DNA of 64,000 nt from contig CANQGQ010000002.1 in assembly GCA_947623305.1 (NCBI GenBank), positions 124,001 through 188,000 on the forward strand, written 5' to 3'. Source of the DNA: an uncultured Alistipes sp. GTDB taxonomy: Bacteria; Bacteroidota; Bacteroidia; Bacteroidales; Rikenellaceae. Positions 26,016-35,009 of this stretch are shown piece by piece. The notes under the pieces were generated by a model. It did no database searches and was not told where the DNA came from. It saw nothing but the letters and a program-made list of their open reading frames with translations. The first letter of the stretch is position 1; every line of letters starts with the position of its first letter. Position numbers and translations under genes: made by a program.

Positions 26016-26303
26016 TTATTTCGCGCCGTTGATTTTGCTCAGCTTTTCGAAAAGCGCAACGAACGATTCGACGATCTCTTTGCGCAGTGCGGCGTAATGT
26101 TTGCGCACGAGCGAGCGGTTGTGCGGCTCGGCCGGGTGCATTGCTTTGGCGAAAAGTGCGTTGCGCAACGCTACGGCTTCTTGCATGATGGCGAAGATTT
26201 CTTGCTCTTTCGACGGTTGATAGCAGATCGCCATATCGCAGTCGAACACGATCTCTTCGAGCCGGTAGTCGATCTCCTTTTTGAGTTCTCTTAAATTAGC
26301 CAT
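26016..26303 (-). CDS. Small conserved helical protein, function unknown
   Basis: A 95-residue, probably all-helical cytoplasmic protein (ELKKEIDYRLEEIVFDCDMA, QEAVALRNALF, LVRKHYAALRKEIVESF). It has no signal or membrane segment. The length and the acidic/basic helix pattern match a small conserved Bacteroidales family without a known role, which I recognise only loosely. It ends against the 16-bp hairpin. Confidence 0.72.
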   Translation of the reverse strand: MANLRELKKEIDYRLEEIVFDCDMAICYQPSKEQEIFAIMQEAVALRNALFAKAMHPAEPHNRSLVRKHYAALRKEIVESFVALFEKLSKINGAK

Positions 26304-26488
26304 TTTTATTAAGTTTGTTGTGAATGCTAAATACCTAATAATTAAAAAAAACGATGCGAATATCGGTTATGCGGGTACCTAATCGGGTGCAGGTGCCGGT
26401 TCGTTTTGCGACAGCGCATCCATTCGACCGCAAAATTAATCAATTGTTTCGGATTCTGCAATAAAATCGTCCGAATCGGCGGCGGGCG

Positions 26489-26518
26489 TTGAAAATCCGG
26501 ATTTTTTTGTTAATTTTG
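26489..26518 (+). promoter_or_regulatory. Promoter of the GH13/TPM/LemA cluster
   Basis: TTG (26489-26491), 19 bases, TAATTTTG (26511-26518). The ~140-base leader that follows holds a direct repeat AATA-R-CGTGTCTTA (twice, 18 bases apart). It also holds a 17-base inverted repeat CTAACTAA-G-TTAGTTAG, and GAACCGAGTTAATAAAA just before the start. The rest of 26304-26488 shows nothing. Confidence 0.62.
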
Positions 26519-26663
26519 AAACCGTATTCAGCGAAGGTCGAACGCGACGGCATCTGAAAATAGGAATGAGGGGTCGGCCGTCGCAAGGAATAGCGTGTCT
26601 TAATAAATAACGTGTCTTATCATTCTAACTAAGTTAGTTAGCATTCGAACCGAGTTAATAAAA

Positions 26664-27947
26664 ATGTTGGAACATACCGAGTGGAGTTATCGAGCCGTAG
26701 TTTATGAAATGAATGTGCGTCAGTTGACGCCCGAAGGTACCTTGCAGGCTGCGTCCGGACGGCTCGCTTTCCTGCACGAACTGGGAATCGACATCGTGTG
26801 GTTGATGCCGATTTATCCTATCGGATGCGAAGGGCGCAAAGGGTCGCTCGGCTCCTATTATTCCGTGCGCGATTATTGCGCCGTCAATCCTGAATTGGGA
26901 ACGATGGACGACCTCGACCGCTTCGTCGCCATCGCTCATGCGTTGGGGATGAAGGTGATTCTGGATTGGGTCGCCAACCATACCGCACGCGACGCACGGT
27001 GGATTAGCGAACGGCCCGCTTCGTGGTACGAGCGCGACGAACAGGGCGTGCCCGTCGTGCCGTGGGACTGGACGGATACGGCCAAACTGAATTATGCGAA
27101 TCCCGAGGTGTGGGACGCGCAGGCCGAGGCTATGGAGTTCTGGCTGCGCGAACATGCGATCGACGGATTCCGTTGCGATATGGCGATGTTGGTGCCCGTC
27201 GACTTTTGGAATGAGACGGCGCGGCGCCTTCGGAGCGTGAAACCCGATCTGTTTCTGTTGGCCGAGGCCGAGGAGCCGAATCTCTTCGAACAGGGCGCTT
27301 TCGATGGTTGCTATGCCTGGCAGATGGGCCATCTGATGGAGGACGTCGCCCAGCAGCGGGTGCGTGTTACGGCTTTGCGCGACTACCTCTATGCCGATCT
27401 CGGACGTTATCCCGAGGAGGCCATGCGGTTGGTTTTCACCTCCAATCACGATGAAAATTCGTGGTCGGGCTCCGAGTTCGCCCGTTTCGGCGATGCCCGC
27501 GAGGTGATGACGCTCTTCACGTTCGTCGTGCCGCGCGGATTGCCGTTGATTTACACGGGGCAGGAGGTGGGTTACGACCATGCGTTCGCCTTTTTCGATC
27601 GGGATCCGATCCCCTGTTACGAAGCGAACGGCATCACCGATTTTTATCGTCGGTTGATTGCCTTGCGGCATGCCAATCCGGCTTTGGCTTCGGGCGGACG
27701 CGGTGGCGGACTGTTGGAAATCCGCAACAATGCCGAAGACTGTCTGATGATTCTCGTGCGCGAAAAGGACGGAAATCGGGTCATTGCCATCATGAACCTG
27801 TCGCCGTATGCCATTCATGCCGATTACCGGACGGGCATCTATACCGGTTTCTACACCGATGCGATGACGGGCGAGGAACGGTTGTTGCCCGAACAGGTCG
27901 AGGAGGATATGGCACCCTGGAGTTATCGGGTGTTGGTACAAAAATAG
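26664..27947 (+). CDS. Cytoplasmic GH13 alpha-amylase-family enzyme
   Basis: A 427-residue GH13 (beta/alpha)8 barrel without signal peptide. The four conserved regions are present: DWVANH (101-106), GFRCDMA with nucleophile Asp172, LLAEAEE with the acid/base Glu201 and FTSNHDEN with Asp263. A small C-terminal beta domain ends the protein. It would cleave or transfer alpha-glucosides inside the cell, such as imported maltodextrins or glycogen; the subfamily cannot be told. It is first in a cluster with TPM and LemA genes, six bases away, although no functional link is known. Confidence 0.92.
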   Translation: MLEHTEWSYRAVVYEMNVRQLTPEGTLQAASGRLAFLHELGIDIVWLMPIYPIGCEGRKGSLGSYYSVRDYCAVNPELGTMDDLDRFVAIAHALGMKVILDWVANHTARDARWISERPASWYERDEQGVPVVPWDWTDTAKLNYANPEVWDAQAEAMEFWLREHAIDGFRCDMAMLVPVDFWNETARRLRSVKPDLFLLAEAEEPNLFEQGAFDGCYAWQMGHLMEDVAQQRVRVTALRDYLYADLGRYPEEAMRLVFTSNHDENSWSGSEFARFGDAREVMTLFTFVVPRGLPLIYTGQEVGYDHAFAFFDRDPIPCYEANGITDFYRRLIALRHANPALASGGRGGGLLEIRNNAEDCLMILVREKDGNRVIAIMNLSPYAIHADYRTGIYTGFYTDAMTGEERLLPEQVEEDMAPWSYRVLVQK

Positions 27948-27953
27948 ACATCT

Positions 27954-28871
27954 ATGTTACGGAAATGGCTCATAACGGGTTGGTTGTTGTGCTGCGCGTC
28001 GTTCGTCGCGGCCGATACGTATCGCCCCGATGAGGTGCCGAACGTGCAGCTCGCTAACAAGGAGCGTTACGTGTCGAATCCGGACGGGATTCTTTCCGAC
28101 GATGCGGTCGCCCGTATCGACTCGATTTGTGCCTCGGTGCGGGAAAAGGGACTGGCACAGATTGCGGTCGTGGCGGTCGATGCCATCGAGGGGGACGACG
28201 CCTTCGCCTTCGCTATCGAGTTGTTCCGCAGTTGGGGCGTTGGCGATGCCCGCAACGACAACGGACTGGGCATTCTGTTGGTCGAGGAGTTGCATGAAAT
28301 CCGCTTCGTTACGGGCGGCGGTTTGGAGGGCGTGCTCCCCGATGCGATCTGCAAACGGATTCAGATGCAGTTCATGGTGCCGGCCTTTCAGAACGGTGAT
28401 TACGACCTCGGCATGACGGCCGGCGTCGAAGCGGTGGCCGTCGTGCTCGAAAAAGGCGGCGAGGCGCTGCCCGAAGATACGACCTCCGAAGAAGACCTCA
28501 CGGGCTGGGAAATCCTGTTGATTATCCTTTTGCTCGTCGGCTGTCCGCTCTTCGTCGTTTGGTTGGTTTATTGTCTGAAATCCTATTGTCCGAAGTGTCA
28601 TCGGTTGACGTTGCGGCAGCAGGCTTCGCATCGAATCCGCGAAACGGCGAATTATTGCGAGATGGAGTATACTTACGTCTGTTCGCATTGCGGGCACGTG
28701 CTCAAGCGGCGTTCGCGGCACTACAAGGATCATAACGATACGGGCGCTACGGGCGGCGGATTCCTGGGCGGCACGCTGCATGGCGGTGGAATATTCCGTG
28801 GCGGAAGTTCCGGAGGCGGATCGTTCGGCGGAGGTTCTTTCGGAGGCGGAGGTGCCGGTTCGAAGTGGTAG
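27954..28871 (+). CDS. TPM-domain membrane protein with zinc ribbon and Gly-rich tail
   Basis: A 305-residue protein of YgcG type. It has a signal peptide (1-20), a TPM domain (about 37-165, including NPDGILSDDAVARIDSICA and DNGLGILLVEELHEIRFVTG), and one membrane helix (about 181-203). A cytoplasmic zinc ribbon follows (CPKCH and CSHCGH), and the last 40 residues are a Gly/Ser-rich tail with GGGSFGGGSFGGGGAG. TPM proteins are envelope factors, often next to lemA as here; their role is unsettled. The Gly-rich tail is normal in this family. Confidence 0.9.
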   Translation: MLRKWLITGWLLCCASFVAADTYRPDEVPNVQLANKERYVSNPDGILSDDAVARIDSICASVREKGLAQIAVVAVDAIEGDDAFAFAIELFRSWGVGDARNDNGLGILLVEELHEIRFVTGGGLEGVLPDAICKRIQMQFMVPAFQNGDYDLGMTAGVEAVAVVLEKGGEALPEDTTSEEDLTGWEILLIILLLVGCPLFVVWLVYCLKSYCPKCHRLTLRQQASHRIRETANYCEMEYTYVCSHCGHVLKRRSRHYKDHNDTGATGGGFLGGTLHGGGIFRGGSSGGGSFGGGSFGGGGAGSKW

Positions 28872-28933
28872 CCGATGCGATAGGATTGACAAGATTTGAA
28901 AACAGACGAAAAATGAATAAAAACGAATCAATT

Positions 28934-29530
28934 ATGAAGAGACGAACAGGTTTGATGGCGGCGGTGGTCGTCGTGGTTTTGCTGGTCATAGCGGCATTCT
29001 ATTGCTATACGACCTACAACGGATTGGTGAACAAGGACGAAGCGGTGAAAACCGCCTGGTCGAATGTCGAAACGCAGTATCAACGGCGGGCCGATCTGAT
29101 ACCCAATTTGGTCAATACGGTCAAGGGCTATGCGGCGCACGAATCGCAGACGTTGGAGTCCGTAACGGCCGCTCGGGCCAATGCCACGTCCATCCATCTC
29201 TCGGTGGACGAGCTGACCCCCGAACGCATGGCCGAGTTCCAGCAGGCGCAGTCGCAATTGCAGTCGGCTCTCGGACGGTTGATCGCCGTGTCGGAGCGTT
29301 ATCCCGACCTCAAGGCCAATCAGAATTTCATGGAGTTGCAGGCCCAGTTGGAGGGGACGGAGAATCGGATTACCGTAGCCCGTCAGGATTTCAACGAGGT
29401 GGCTCGGACTTACAATGTTGCGGTGCGCCGCTTCCCGAGCAATTTGGTCGCCGGTCTGTTCGGATTCGAACAGAAACCCTATTTCGATGCGCTCGAAGGG
29501 GCTGAAACGGCTCCCGTCGTGAATTTCTGA
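28934..29530 (+). CDS. lemA: LemA-family protein
   Basis: A ~198-residue membrane-anchored helical protein. It has an N-terminal helix (about residues 6-24), then the family signature TYNGLVNKDEAVKTAWSNV, ETQYQRRADLIPNLVNTVKG and EVARTYNVAVRRFPSNLVAG. LemA proteins have an N-terminal membrane anchor and a long helical bundle; their function is not established. The start at 28934 gives the usual N-terminus; an in-frame ATG at 28913 is possible. It follows the TPM gene directly, the commonest context for lemA. Confidence 0.93.
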   Translation: MKRRTGLMAAVVVVVLLVIAAFYCYTTYNGLVNKDEAVKTAWSNVETQYQRRADLIPNLVNTVKGYAAHESQTLESVTAARANATSIHLSVDELTPERMAEFQQAQSQLQSALGRLIAVSERYPDLKANQNFMELQAQLEGTENRITVARQDFNEVARTYNVAVRRFPSNLVAGLFGFEQKPYFDALEGAETAPVVNF

Positions 29531-29550
29531 CGACGACAGACATAGACGAT

Positions 29551-29598
29551 CGAAAGCATCGCAGCCGCACTTAATAAAATGCGGCTGCGATGCTTTCG
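29551..29598. terminator. 19-bp hairpin between convergent lemA and the barrel gene
   Basis: CGAAAGCATCGCAGCCGCA (29551-29569), a 10-base AT-rich loop, and its exact complement. No T-tract on either side; it probably serves both genes. Confidence 0.7.
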
Positions 29599-29620
29599 TC
29601 TCGTCGGTCGACGCCTGCGA

Positions 29621-31984
29621 TTACAACCGGCTTTTTTCGGCGGCGGAATCGCTCTCGACGCTCTTTTGCTTGAAGGCCTTGCCCGACTGGAAGTTATAGG
29701 TGAGCCCGAACTGCCAACACCGGTTCGTCCACGCTTGCTTGAGCGCGATGCGACGGACGAACTGCTCGTTGCGGGTGATGACGTGCTGCGTGTTTTCGAC
29801 GAGATTGATGACCTTGCAGCTCAAGGTGAAGCGCTCGCCGAACCGTTTCTTGATGCCGGCATTCACGAAATGCAGCGCGTTGATGGCGATATTGCCCAGC
29901 TCGATGCTGCCTTGGTAGCGATAGGAAAGGTCGATATAGAATTTCGCCGGCAGCGTGAAGGTCATCGACGCATTGCCCTGCACATAATTTTGGTAACGCA
30001 GCGGAGCTACGGCCGATTCCCGCTGGCCGAGGCGACCGTAGTAGGCGTTGAGGTTCAGCTGCCACCATTTCGTCGGCTGGAACGGCAGATTGGCCGTAAC
30101 GTAATAGTTCGTCATCCGGTCGTAGTTGATCCACGTCAGATAGAGGATGTCGGGCTGCTCCGGATCGGAGCGGAGAATCTGTTCGATTTCGTCCGTGTTG
30201 ATGTTCAGTCCGGCGGTCAGCGTGTATTTGTGCTTCATCACGAGGGTCAGGCTTACGTCGTGCGTATAGGAGGGTTCGAGCAGCGGGTTGCCCGTCTGAT
30301 AGGTGTAGTCCGAAATCTGCATGCGCTGCGGCAGCAGGCACCAGAAATTGGGCCGCGAAATGGTGCGGGCGTATTGGGCGATGAGCGAATAGCTTCCGTC
30401 GCTCGTCAGCGCATAAGAGAGGTTGGCGTTCGGGAAGAGCGAACCGTAGTTCTGTTCGACCTGCTTGCCAGAGGTATGGGTGAACTCGCCGCGCACCCCC
30501 GCAACGAGGTTCCACCGTCCGAGGTTCGCCGAAACGACTCCGTAGGCCGCGGCGATCTGTTCCGTGTAGTCGATCGCGAAGCTCTGCCGGTCATTGCGCA
30601 GCCATTCGTCCGTTTTCAGGTATTCGTAGAGGGCGTCGTTGTCCATGCGGTTATAGGTATATTTCGCACCGGCCTTGAGTGTCCATTTGGGCGTGAAATT
30701 TTTCTCTAATGCGAGGGTCGCCGTGGCGATGTCGTAGCGGCTCGTCAGACGGTTGCGGTAGATCGAATCGACGGTCGTCTGCGGCGATTCGATGCGGCTC
30801 CGGTTGTCGTTGCGGTCGCCTGATTCGCGATGGGTGTAGTCGGCCAGCACCTTGAATTTCGAACCCAACGTGTCGATTTTCCAGATGTAGTTGAACGTCG
30901 CCGCATAATTGTCGTGGAGCTGTCGATGATCGTAAGTGCTGGTCGTGCGGGTCAGGCTTTCGCTGCTTCGGAAATCGGTGAGGGTCGAGTTGGGCTCGTT
31001 TTGGTCGTTGCGCCAGTAGTCGAACTGGGCTCCTATGCTGTGGTTCGCCGACAGTTCGTAAACGCTTCCGATTTTGCCGCCGAAATTCTTGCTGCGCATT
31101 TGCATGTCTGAGCGGGCGGTGAGCTGGGCGTCGCTCGTGGTGTATTCTGTCTCCTCGTCGGAATGGAAGCCGCTCCGCCCGAAGGAACCCCATGCCGAAA
31201 GCGAGAGATCGAGCCGGCCCGTGTGGAGGTTGAGGCTGCCGTTCGGGTTGTAATTGTGCCGGTCGTGGCCTTGGTAGGTGTTCATCGACAGCGAGCCGGT
31301 CATGCCGTTGTCGCGCCGCTTTTTCAGCGTGATGAGGATCGCGCCGCCCGACGAATCCGCATCGTAGTCGGCTCCCGTGATCGGAACCACCTCGATTTTC
31401 CGAATCTCTTCGGCCCGCAGCGAACGCAGATAGGTGAGCAACTGGTCGCTCGGCAGACGCAGTTCGCGGTCGTTGACGTAGACTTTCGTGCCGCTTTTGC
31501 CGTTGACGGTGATTTTTTCGTTGTCGATCCAGACGCCCGGCGAGAGTTCGAGCAGCTCGATGCCGTCTTTGCCGATGGACGAGGGGGCATTGGCGACGTC
31601 GACCACGAAGCGGTCGGCCTCGCGCCGGACGATCTGTCCCGTTACAACGACCCCTTCGATTTCGGTGGCGGCGCTCCGTATCCGGATGTCGCCCAGATCG
31701 GTGGCGCCGGTTATCCGGATCGCTTCGTCGACGGATTCGTAACCGAGCGACTGCACCGAAAGGGTATAGTCGCCCGGCAGCAGTTTCAGCTGGAAACGGC
31801 CTTCGGTGTCGGTCGCCTGACCCGCCGCTTGCTGCGCATCGTGCAGCAGAACGACCGTCGCATAGGCTACGGGGCGGTTTTGGTCGTCGATAATGTGTCC
31901 GGTAATGGCGACCGGAGCGATGCGGGCGGCCTGTGTCGCCAGGGTGGCGCAGGCCAAAATCGAAAGAAGGAGGAACTTTTTCAT
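29621..31984 (-). CDS. TonB-receptor-like outer-membrane barrel protein
   Basis: A 787-residue outer-membrane protein. It has a signal peptide (1-19), a carboxypeptidase-regulatory-like beta domain (about 25-105, GHIIDDQNRPVAYATVVLLH) and a plug (about 110-215, including VVVTGQIVRREADRFVVDVA and VVPITGADYDADSSGGAILI). A ~570-residue barrel of the OMP_b-brl_3 type completes it. No SusD-like lipoprotein gene accompanies it, so it is not a standard polysaccharide-utilisation locus. The ligand is unknown; such single receptors often take up metals or small compounds or serve as assembly factors. It is a lone gene with its own promoter. Confidence 0.9.
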   Translation of the reverse strand: MKKFLLLSILACATLATQAARIAPVAITGHIIDDQNRPVAYATVVLLHDAQQAAGQATDTEGRFQLKLLPGDYTLSVQSLGYESVDEAIRITGATDLGDIRIRSAATEIEGVVVTGQIVRREADRFVVDVANAPSSIGKDGIELLELSPGVWIDNEKITVNGKSGTKVYVNDRELRLPSDQLLTYLRSLRAEEIRKIEVVPITGADYDADSSGGAILITLKKRRDNGMTGSLSMNTYQGHDRHNYNPNGSLNLHTGRLDLSLSAWGSFGRSGFHSDEETEYTTSDAQLTARSDMQMRSKNFGGKIGSVYELSANHSIGAQFDYWRNDQNEPNSTLTDFRSSESLTRTTSTYDHRQLHDNYAATFNYIWKIDTLGSKFKVLADYTHRESGDRNDNRSRIESPQTTVDSIYRNRLTSRYDIATATLALEKNFTPKWTLKAGAKYTYNRMDNDALYEYLKTDEWLRNDRQSFAIDYTEQIAAAYGVVSANLGRWNLVAGVRGEFTHTSGKQVEQNYGSLFPNANLSYALTSDGSYSLIAQYARTISRPNFWCLLPQRMQISDYTYQTGNPLLEPSYTHDVSLTLVMKHKYTLTAGLNINTDEIEQILRSDPEQPDILYLTWINYDRMTNYYVTANLPFQPTKWWQLNLNAYYGRLGQRESAVAPLRYQNYVQGNASMTFTLPAKFYIDLSYRYQGSIELGNIAINALHFVNAGIKKRFGERFTLSCKVINLVENTQHVITRNEQFVRRIALKQAWTNRCWQFGLTYNFQSGKAFKQKSVESDSAAEKSRL

Positions 31985-32043
31985 TTTATTTTTATAATAT
32001 AATGTTTGATGAAATAATCCGTTTTACATTTTATTTTCGATTG

Positions 32044-32075
32044 CAAAGATATGTAATTTTATTTCTACTTTGCAA
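32044..32075 (-). promoter_or_regulatory. Promoter of the barrel protein gene
   Basis: Minus strand: TTG (32075-32073), 21 bases, TATCTTTG (32051-32044). An AT-rich 60-base leader follows, as is usual for strongly expressed envelope genes here. Confidence 0.7.
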
Positions 32076-32258
32076 TACAAGGTATTGAAAAATTAAGGAA
32101 AATTTGAAAAAGGGGGCTTTACAGACCGTTCTCGCGCGGTTCGAAGCGCCGTTTTTTTCGGGAGCCGGCGGTCGCCGAGGCAGCCCGATGAAAAAAAACA
32201 GACCGCAGCCGCGCGGAAAAATCCGGAAATAATTGTTAAATTTGCAAATTGATAAGGA

Positions 32259-32999
32259 ATGCGGATTATGCTGAGTGTCGTTTATTACCTCTTTTTGATT
32301 CTTCTTTGCACGGTGTTCATGATTCTGTCGGCGGCGGCTTTGGTGCTTTGCTGGCCGTTCGACAAGGGGCGGCGCACGGTGCACGAATTGTCGCGCGTAT
32401 TGGTTCGCATCTTCTTTTTCGTTCCCTTGCGGTGGCGGCAGACGGTCATCGGGCTGGAACATGTCGACCGGCGCAAACAGTATGTCATCGTGTTGAATCA
32501 CAATACGGTCATCGACATTCCGGCGCTCTATTACGTGCCGCTTAATTTTCGGTGGGTTTCGAAGCGCGAAGTCTTCAAAACCCCCTTTTTCGGTCAGTAT
32601 CTGATCTTGCACGGCGACATCTGCATTGATCGCGGGCGGGCAGCCGAAGCGATGGAACAGCTGCTGCGCAAGGGCAAGTCGTGGATTGCGCGCGGGGCCT
32701 CCATCGCCGTCTTCCCCGAGGGCACCCGATCGAAGGATGGCGAAATCCATCGTTTCAAGGCCGGCGCTTTCTCGTTGGCGAAAGAGGCCGGCGTGGCGAT
32801 CCTGCCTGTGGTGCTGGACGGAACGCGGACGCTCATCAGGCGCAATCTGGCGTTCAACTGGGGCAATCGCATCACGTTGCGCGTGTTGCCACCCGTTTCG
32901 GCGGAGCGGGTCGCTTCGACCGACGTGCACGTATTGATGGACGAGGTGCACGATGCGATGTGCAGGGCCTTGGCCGAAATCCGGCAGACGAAGCATTGA
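32259..32999 (+). CDS. plsC: 1-acyl-sn-glycerol-3-phosphate acyltransferase
   Basis: Second acylation step of phospholipid synthesis, making phosphatidate. The 246-residue protein has an N-terminal hydrophobic helix pair, the catalytic H(X)4D block NHNTVID (about residues 80-86) and the substrate-binding FPEGTRSKDG. Ala-Gly-Ala-Phe follows as in the family (FKAGAFSLAKEAGVAILPVV). The start ATG 32259 has a second ATG nine bases on. A TAAATTTG box lies at 32237-32244. Confidence 0.92.
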   Translation: MRIMLSVVYYLFLILLCTVFMILSAAALVLCWPFDKGRRTVHELSRVLVRIFFFVPLRWRQTVIGLEHVDRRKQYVIVLNHNTVIDIPALYYVPLNFRWVSKREVFKTPFFGQYLILHGDICIDRGRAAEAMEQLLRKGKSWIARGASIAVFPEGTRSKDGEIHRFKAGAFSLAKEAGVAILPVVLDGTRTLIRRNLAFNWGNRITLRVLPPVSAERVASTDVHVLMDEVHDAMCRALAEIRQTKH

Positions 33000-33119
33000 A
33001 CGCCGAGGCTGCCCCGAAACTTAAATATGCGGTCCAAGGCCGTGAACAAAGGCGGTCGGAGTTGAAAAACAGGGCCGAAAATGCGGATACATGAAAGTAT
33101 AGGATCGCGTTAGACAATT

Positions 33120-35000
33120 ATGGCAGATTTACTCAATAACGAATCGAATACGAATTACGGCGACGATACCATCGTAACCCTCTCGCCGCGCGAACACATC
33201 CGGCTGCGTCCGGGCATGTACATCGGCAAGCTGGGAGACGGTTCGCAGTCGGACGACGGTATCTACGTGTTGATCAAGGAGGTGGTCGATAACTCCATCG
33301 ACGAATTCATGAACGGCTTCGGCCATGAAATCGACATCACGATCGAAAACGAGGTCGTAACCGTGCGCGACTTCGGGCGTGGCATTCCGTTGAAGATGCT
33401 CGGGCCGGCCGTCAGTGTGATGAACACCGGCGGCAAATACGAGGAGGGCAAGGCCTTCAAAAAAACCGTGGGTTTGAACGGCGTGGGCGTCAAGGCCGTC
33501 AACATGTTGTCGAGCGAGTTCACGGCGCGGTCGGTGCGCGGCGGCGAGGCGCATACGGTCGTCTTCGCCCAGGGACTGGAGCAGAGCGACCGTTGGGAAA
33601 GCAACGTCGATGAAAAAGACGGTACGTTCATCTCGTTCCGGGTCGATGAGGAGGTTTTCGGCCCCTATTCCTACAATATGGAATATGTCGAGCAGTTGGT
33701 CAAAAATTATTCCTACCTGAACCGAGGCCTTACGCTGAAGCTCAACGGCAATGTCTATGTCTCGAAAAACGGCCTGCTCGACCTGTTGAACGAAAACATG
33801 ACCGAGGAGCCGCTCTATCCGCCCATCCATTTGTCGGGCGACGACATCGAGGTGGTCATCGCCCACGGTACGGGTTACGGCGAGAGTTGTTATTCGTTCG
33901 TCAACGGACAGTACACCTCGCAGGGCGGTACGCACCAGGCGGCTTTCCGCGAGGCGATCGCCAAGACGGTCAAGGAGTTTTACCACAAGGATTACGATCC
34001 GTCGGACATCCGTACGTCGTTGATCGCCGCGATTTCGCTGCGCGTTTCGGAGCCGATCTTCGAGTCGCAGACCAAAACGAAGCTCGGTTCGAAGGAGATG
34101 GCCAAAGAGGGCCCGACGATCCGCAATTTCGTGGTGGACTTTTTGGGCAAACACCTCGACGATTATCTGCACAAGAGCCCCGAAACGGCGCAGATTCTCC
34201 AGCGGAAGATCGTCGAGAACGAAAAGGAGCGCAAGGCCATTTCGGGCATCCAGAAGAAGGCCCGCGAAACGGCCAAAAAGGTCTCGTTGAACAACCGCAA
34301 GCTGCGCGACTGCAAAATCCACCGCACGGACAAGAGCGAACTGGCCGCCCAGTCGATGATTTTCATCACGGAGGGCAACTCGGCTTCGGGTTCCATTACG
34401 AAGAGCCGCGACGTCAAGACGCAGGCGGTCTTTTCGTTGCGCGGCAAGCCGCTGAACTGCTTCGGACTGACGAAAAAGGTGGTCTATCAGAACGAGGAGT
34501 TCAACCTGTTGCAGGCTGCGTTGAACATCGAGGAGACGATGGACAACCTCCGTTACGAGAAGGTCATCATCGCGACCGATGCCGATGTCGACGGCATGCA
34601 CATCCGGCTGTTGATGTTGACGTTCTTTCTGCAGTTCTTCCCTGACGTCATCCGGCAGGGGCATCTCTACGTGCTTCAGACGCCGCTGTTCCGCGTGCGC
34701 AACAAGAAGGAGACGCATTACTGCTATTCGGACGAAGAACGCCTCAAGGCGATCGCCAAGTGCGGCGTGAATGCCGAAATCACGCGATTCAAAGGTCTCG
34801 GCGAGATTTCGCCCGACGAGTTCCGCGAGTTCATCGGCGACCGCATGCGGTTGGATAAGGTGCGCATCACGAAGGACGATCCGATCCACGATCTGCTGGA
34901 GTTCTACATGGGCAAGAACACCTATGAACGGCAGGGATTCATCATCGACAACCTGCGTATCGAGGAGGATTTGGTCGAAGAGGATTTGATGATAAGTTGA
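33120..35000 (+). CDS. parE: DNA topoisomerase IV subunit B
   Basis: ATPase subunit of the decatenating type II topoisomerase. The 626-residue protein has the GHKL ATP site ([29 protein letters not shown]), the transducer (QTKTKLGS) and the TOPRIM domain with TEGNSASGS and the metal-binding DADVDG. In the TOPRIM motif the residue after EG is Asn instead of the usual Asp (compare EGDSA in gyrB of this window). The parC gene follows by nine bases. A separate gyrB is at 50372-52327, which supports the parE name. Confidence 0.95.
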   Translation: MADLLNNESNTNYGDDTIVTLSPREHIRLRPGMYIGKLGDGSQSDDGIYVLIKEVVDNSIDEFMNGFGHEIDITIENEVVTVRDFGRGIPLKMLGPAVSVMNTGGKYEEGKAFKKTVGLNGVGVKAVNMLSSEFTARSVRGGEAHTVVFAQGLEQSDRWESNVDEKDGTFISFRVDEEVFGPYSYNMEYVEQLVKNYSYLNRGLTLKLNGNVYVSKNGLLDLLNENMTEEPLYPPIHLSGDDIEVVIAHGTGYGESCYSFVNGQYTSQGGTHQAAFREAIAKTVKEFYHKDYDPSDIRTSLIAAISLRVSEPIFESQTKTKLGSKEMAKEGPTIRNFVVDFLGKHLDDYLHKSPETAQILQRKIVENEKERKAISGIQKKARETAKKVSLNNRKLRDCKIHRTDKSELAAQSMIFITEGNSASGSITKSRDVKTQAVFSLRGKPLNCFGLTKKVVYQNEEFNLLQAALNIEETMDNLRYEKVIIATDADVDGMHIRLLMLTFFLQFFPDVIRQGHLYVLQTPLFRVRNKKETHYCYSDEERLKAIAKCGVNAEITRFKGLGEISPDEFREFIGDRMRLDKVRITKDDPIHDLLEFYMGKNTYERQGFIIDNLRIEEDLVEEDLMIS

Positions 35001-35009
35001 GATTGAGTT

